6,348 nucleotides of DNA from Oceanospirillaceae bacterium. Its GTDB lineage: Bacteria; Pseudomonadota; Gammaproteobacteria; Pseudomonadales; Balneatricaceae. Location: positions 1 through 6,348 of the forward strand of contig JAGSHA010000198.1 in the NCBI GenBank assembly GCA_023954795.1. Reading direction: 5' to 3'. Under the pieces are notes generated by a model. That model saw only the letters and a list, made by a program, of their open reading frames with translations, made no database searches and was not told the DNA's origin. Shown piece after piece: positions 5,800-6,348 of the stretch; position 1 is the first letter of the stretch, and every line of letters begins with the position of its first letter. The translations under genes were made by a program, and so were the position numbers.

Positions 5800-6348
5800 A
5801 TGCTGATTAAAAAGCCAGATTCAATTAAGTCTTCTGAAATTACCTCTGAATCGGTGTACCTCAACCGCCGTCACTTTATGCGGGGTCTGTTGGGGACAAC
5901 GGCATTGCTGGCCACCGGTTCAGCGAATGCCGTGCCTGAGTACGACTTTGAAAAAGATTTGCCGATTTATCGTGGCCCGGATTGGATGCAGCAGAAAATC
6001 CGTGAAAGTGTACGTAATACGGCTCTGTCCACGGACGACAAACTGACGCCTTATTTTCATGTGATGAGTTACAACAATTTCTATGAATTTGGCACCGGTA
6101 AAAAAGATCCTGCGCGCCATGCACAAAACTTTCAGACGGATCCGTGGAAGGTAGAGATCAGTGGAGAAGTGGGTAAACCGGGCGTTTATAACCTGGAAGA
6201 TCTGATTAAACCTCATCTGTTGGAAGAGCGTATTTATCGCCTGCGATGTGTTGAAGCCTGGTCGATGGTTGTGCCGTGGATGGGGTTGTCTCTGGGTGAC
6301 CTGCTGAAGAAATTTGATCCGACCTCTAAAGCGAAATATGTGGAGTTC
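5800..6348 (+). CDS. msrP: Protein-methionine-sulfoxide reductase catalytic subunit MsrP, N-terminal part (3' end outside window)
   Basis: MsrP (formerly YedY) is a periplasmic molybdopterin enzyme that reduces methionine sulfoxide in oxidised envelope proteins, taking electrons from the membrane heme protein MsrQ. The 183 visible residues, a little over half of the usual 320-335, begin MLIKKPDSIKSSEIT, a typical MsrP start. A Tat signal has the twin-arginine motif NRRHFM (Arg23-Arg24), a hydrophobic stretch and a likely cleavage site after SANA (residue 44). Family motifs follow: YNNFYEFG at 91-98 and RIYRLRCVEAWSMVVPW, with Cys150 as the expected molybdenum ligand. The frame is open to the last base. 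An in-frame ATG at 5704 would add 32 residues ahead of a normal Tat leader and is not preferred; the Shine-Dalgarno at 5800 is weak (GGA at 5790-5792). msrQ would be expected just downstream, outside the window. Confidence 0.93.
   Translation, partial: MLIKKPDSIKSSEITSESVYLNRRHFMRGLLGTTALLATGSANAVPEYDFEKDLPIYRGPDWMQQKIRESVRNTALSTDDKLTPYFHVMSYNNFYEFGTGKKDPARHAQNFQTDPWKVEISGEVGKPGVYNLEDLIKPHLLEERIYRLRCVEAWSMVVPWMGLSLGDLLKKFDPTSKAKYVEF

Overview
The window (6348 bp, about 50% GC by eye) looks like chromosomal DNA of a marine-type or pseudomonad-like gammaproteobacterium. The main evidence is a CDP-alcohol-type pssA whose catalytic core resembles the Pseudomonas enzyme, an IlvY regulator of the enteric/Vibrio kind, and a Tat-exported MsrP. 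I cannot name the genus. There are seven genes (five complete, one cut at each edge), two clear intrinsic terminators, and no tRNA, rRNA, CRISPR or insertion sequence.

Left edge (1-1184): the last 97 codons of an HNH endonuclease (about 42% GC, lower than the rest) run into the 3' end of ilvY, with only 5 bp between the two stop codons. ilvY reads leftward. Centre (1185-3631): across a 203-bp divergent spacer, three rightward genes follow: a stand-alone heme sensor globin with HemAT-like oxygen-binding residues, an orphan class I glutamine amidotransferase, and pssA (phosphatidylserine synthase). A strong hairpin terminator ends this block. The spacer holds a LysR-type box (ATTG-N11-CAAT) next to ilvY and a small palindrome just ahead of the globin.

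Right part (3632-6348): a di-heme c-type cytochrome lipoprotein of the RoxA/MauG-like family stands as its own unit, with a palindrome upstream and a terminator downstream. It is followed by the first 183 codons of msrP, the periplasmic molybdoenzyme that repairs oxidised methionine.

The genes fall into three themes: branched-chain amino acid control (ilvY), phospholipid synthesis (pssA), and oxygen/redox handling (globin, di-heme cytochrome, MsrP). The most notable point of layout is that ilvY does not face ilvC, its usual divergent partner and target. A globin-amidotransferase pair sits there instead, between ilvY and pssA, although pssA is next to ilvC in Pseudomonas. I see no clear sign of a wholly new system. 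The best leads are the globin-amidotransferase pair and the lipoprotein RoxA-like oxygenase/peroxidase beside msrP.
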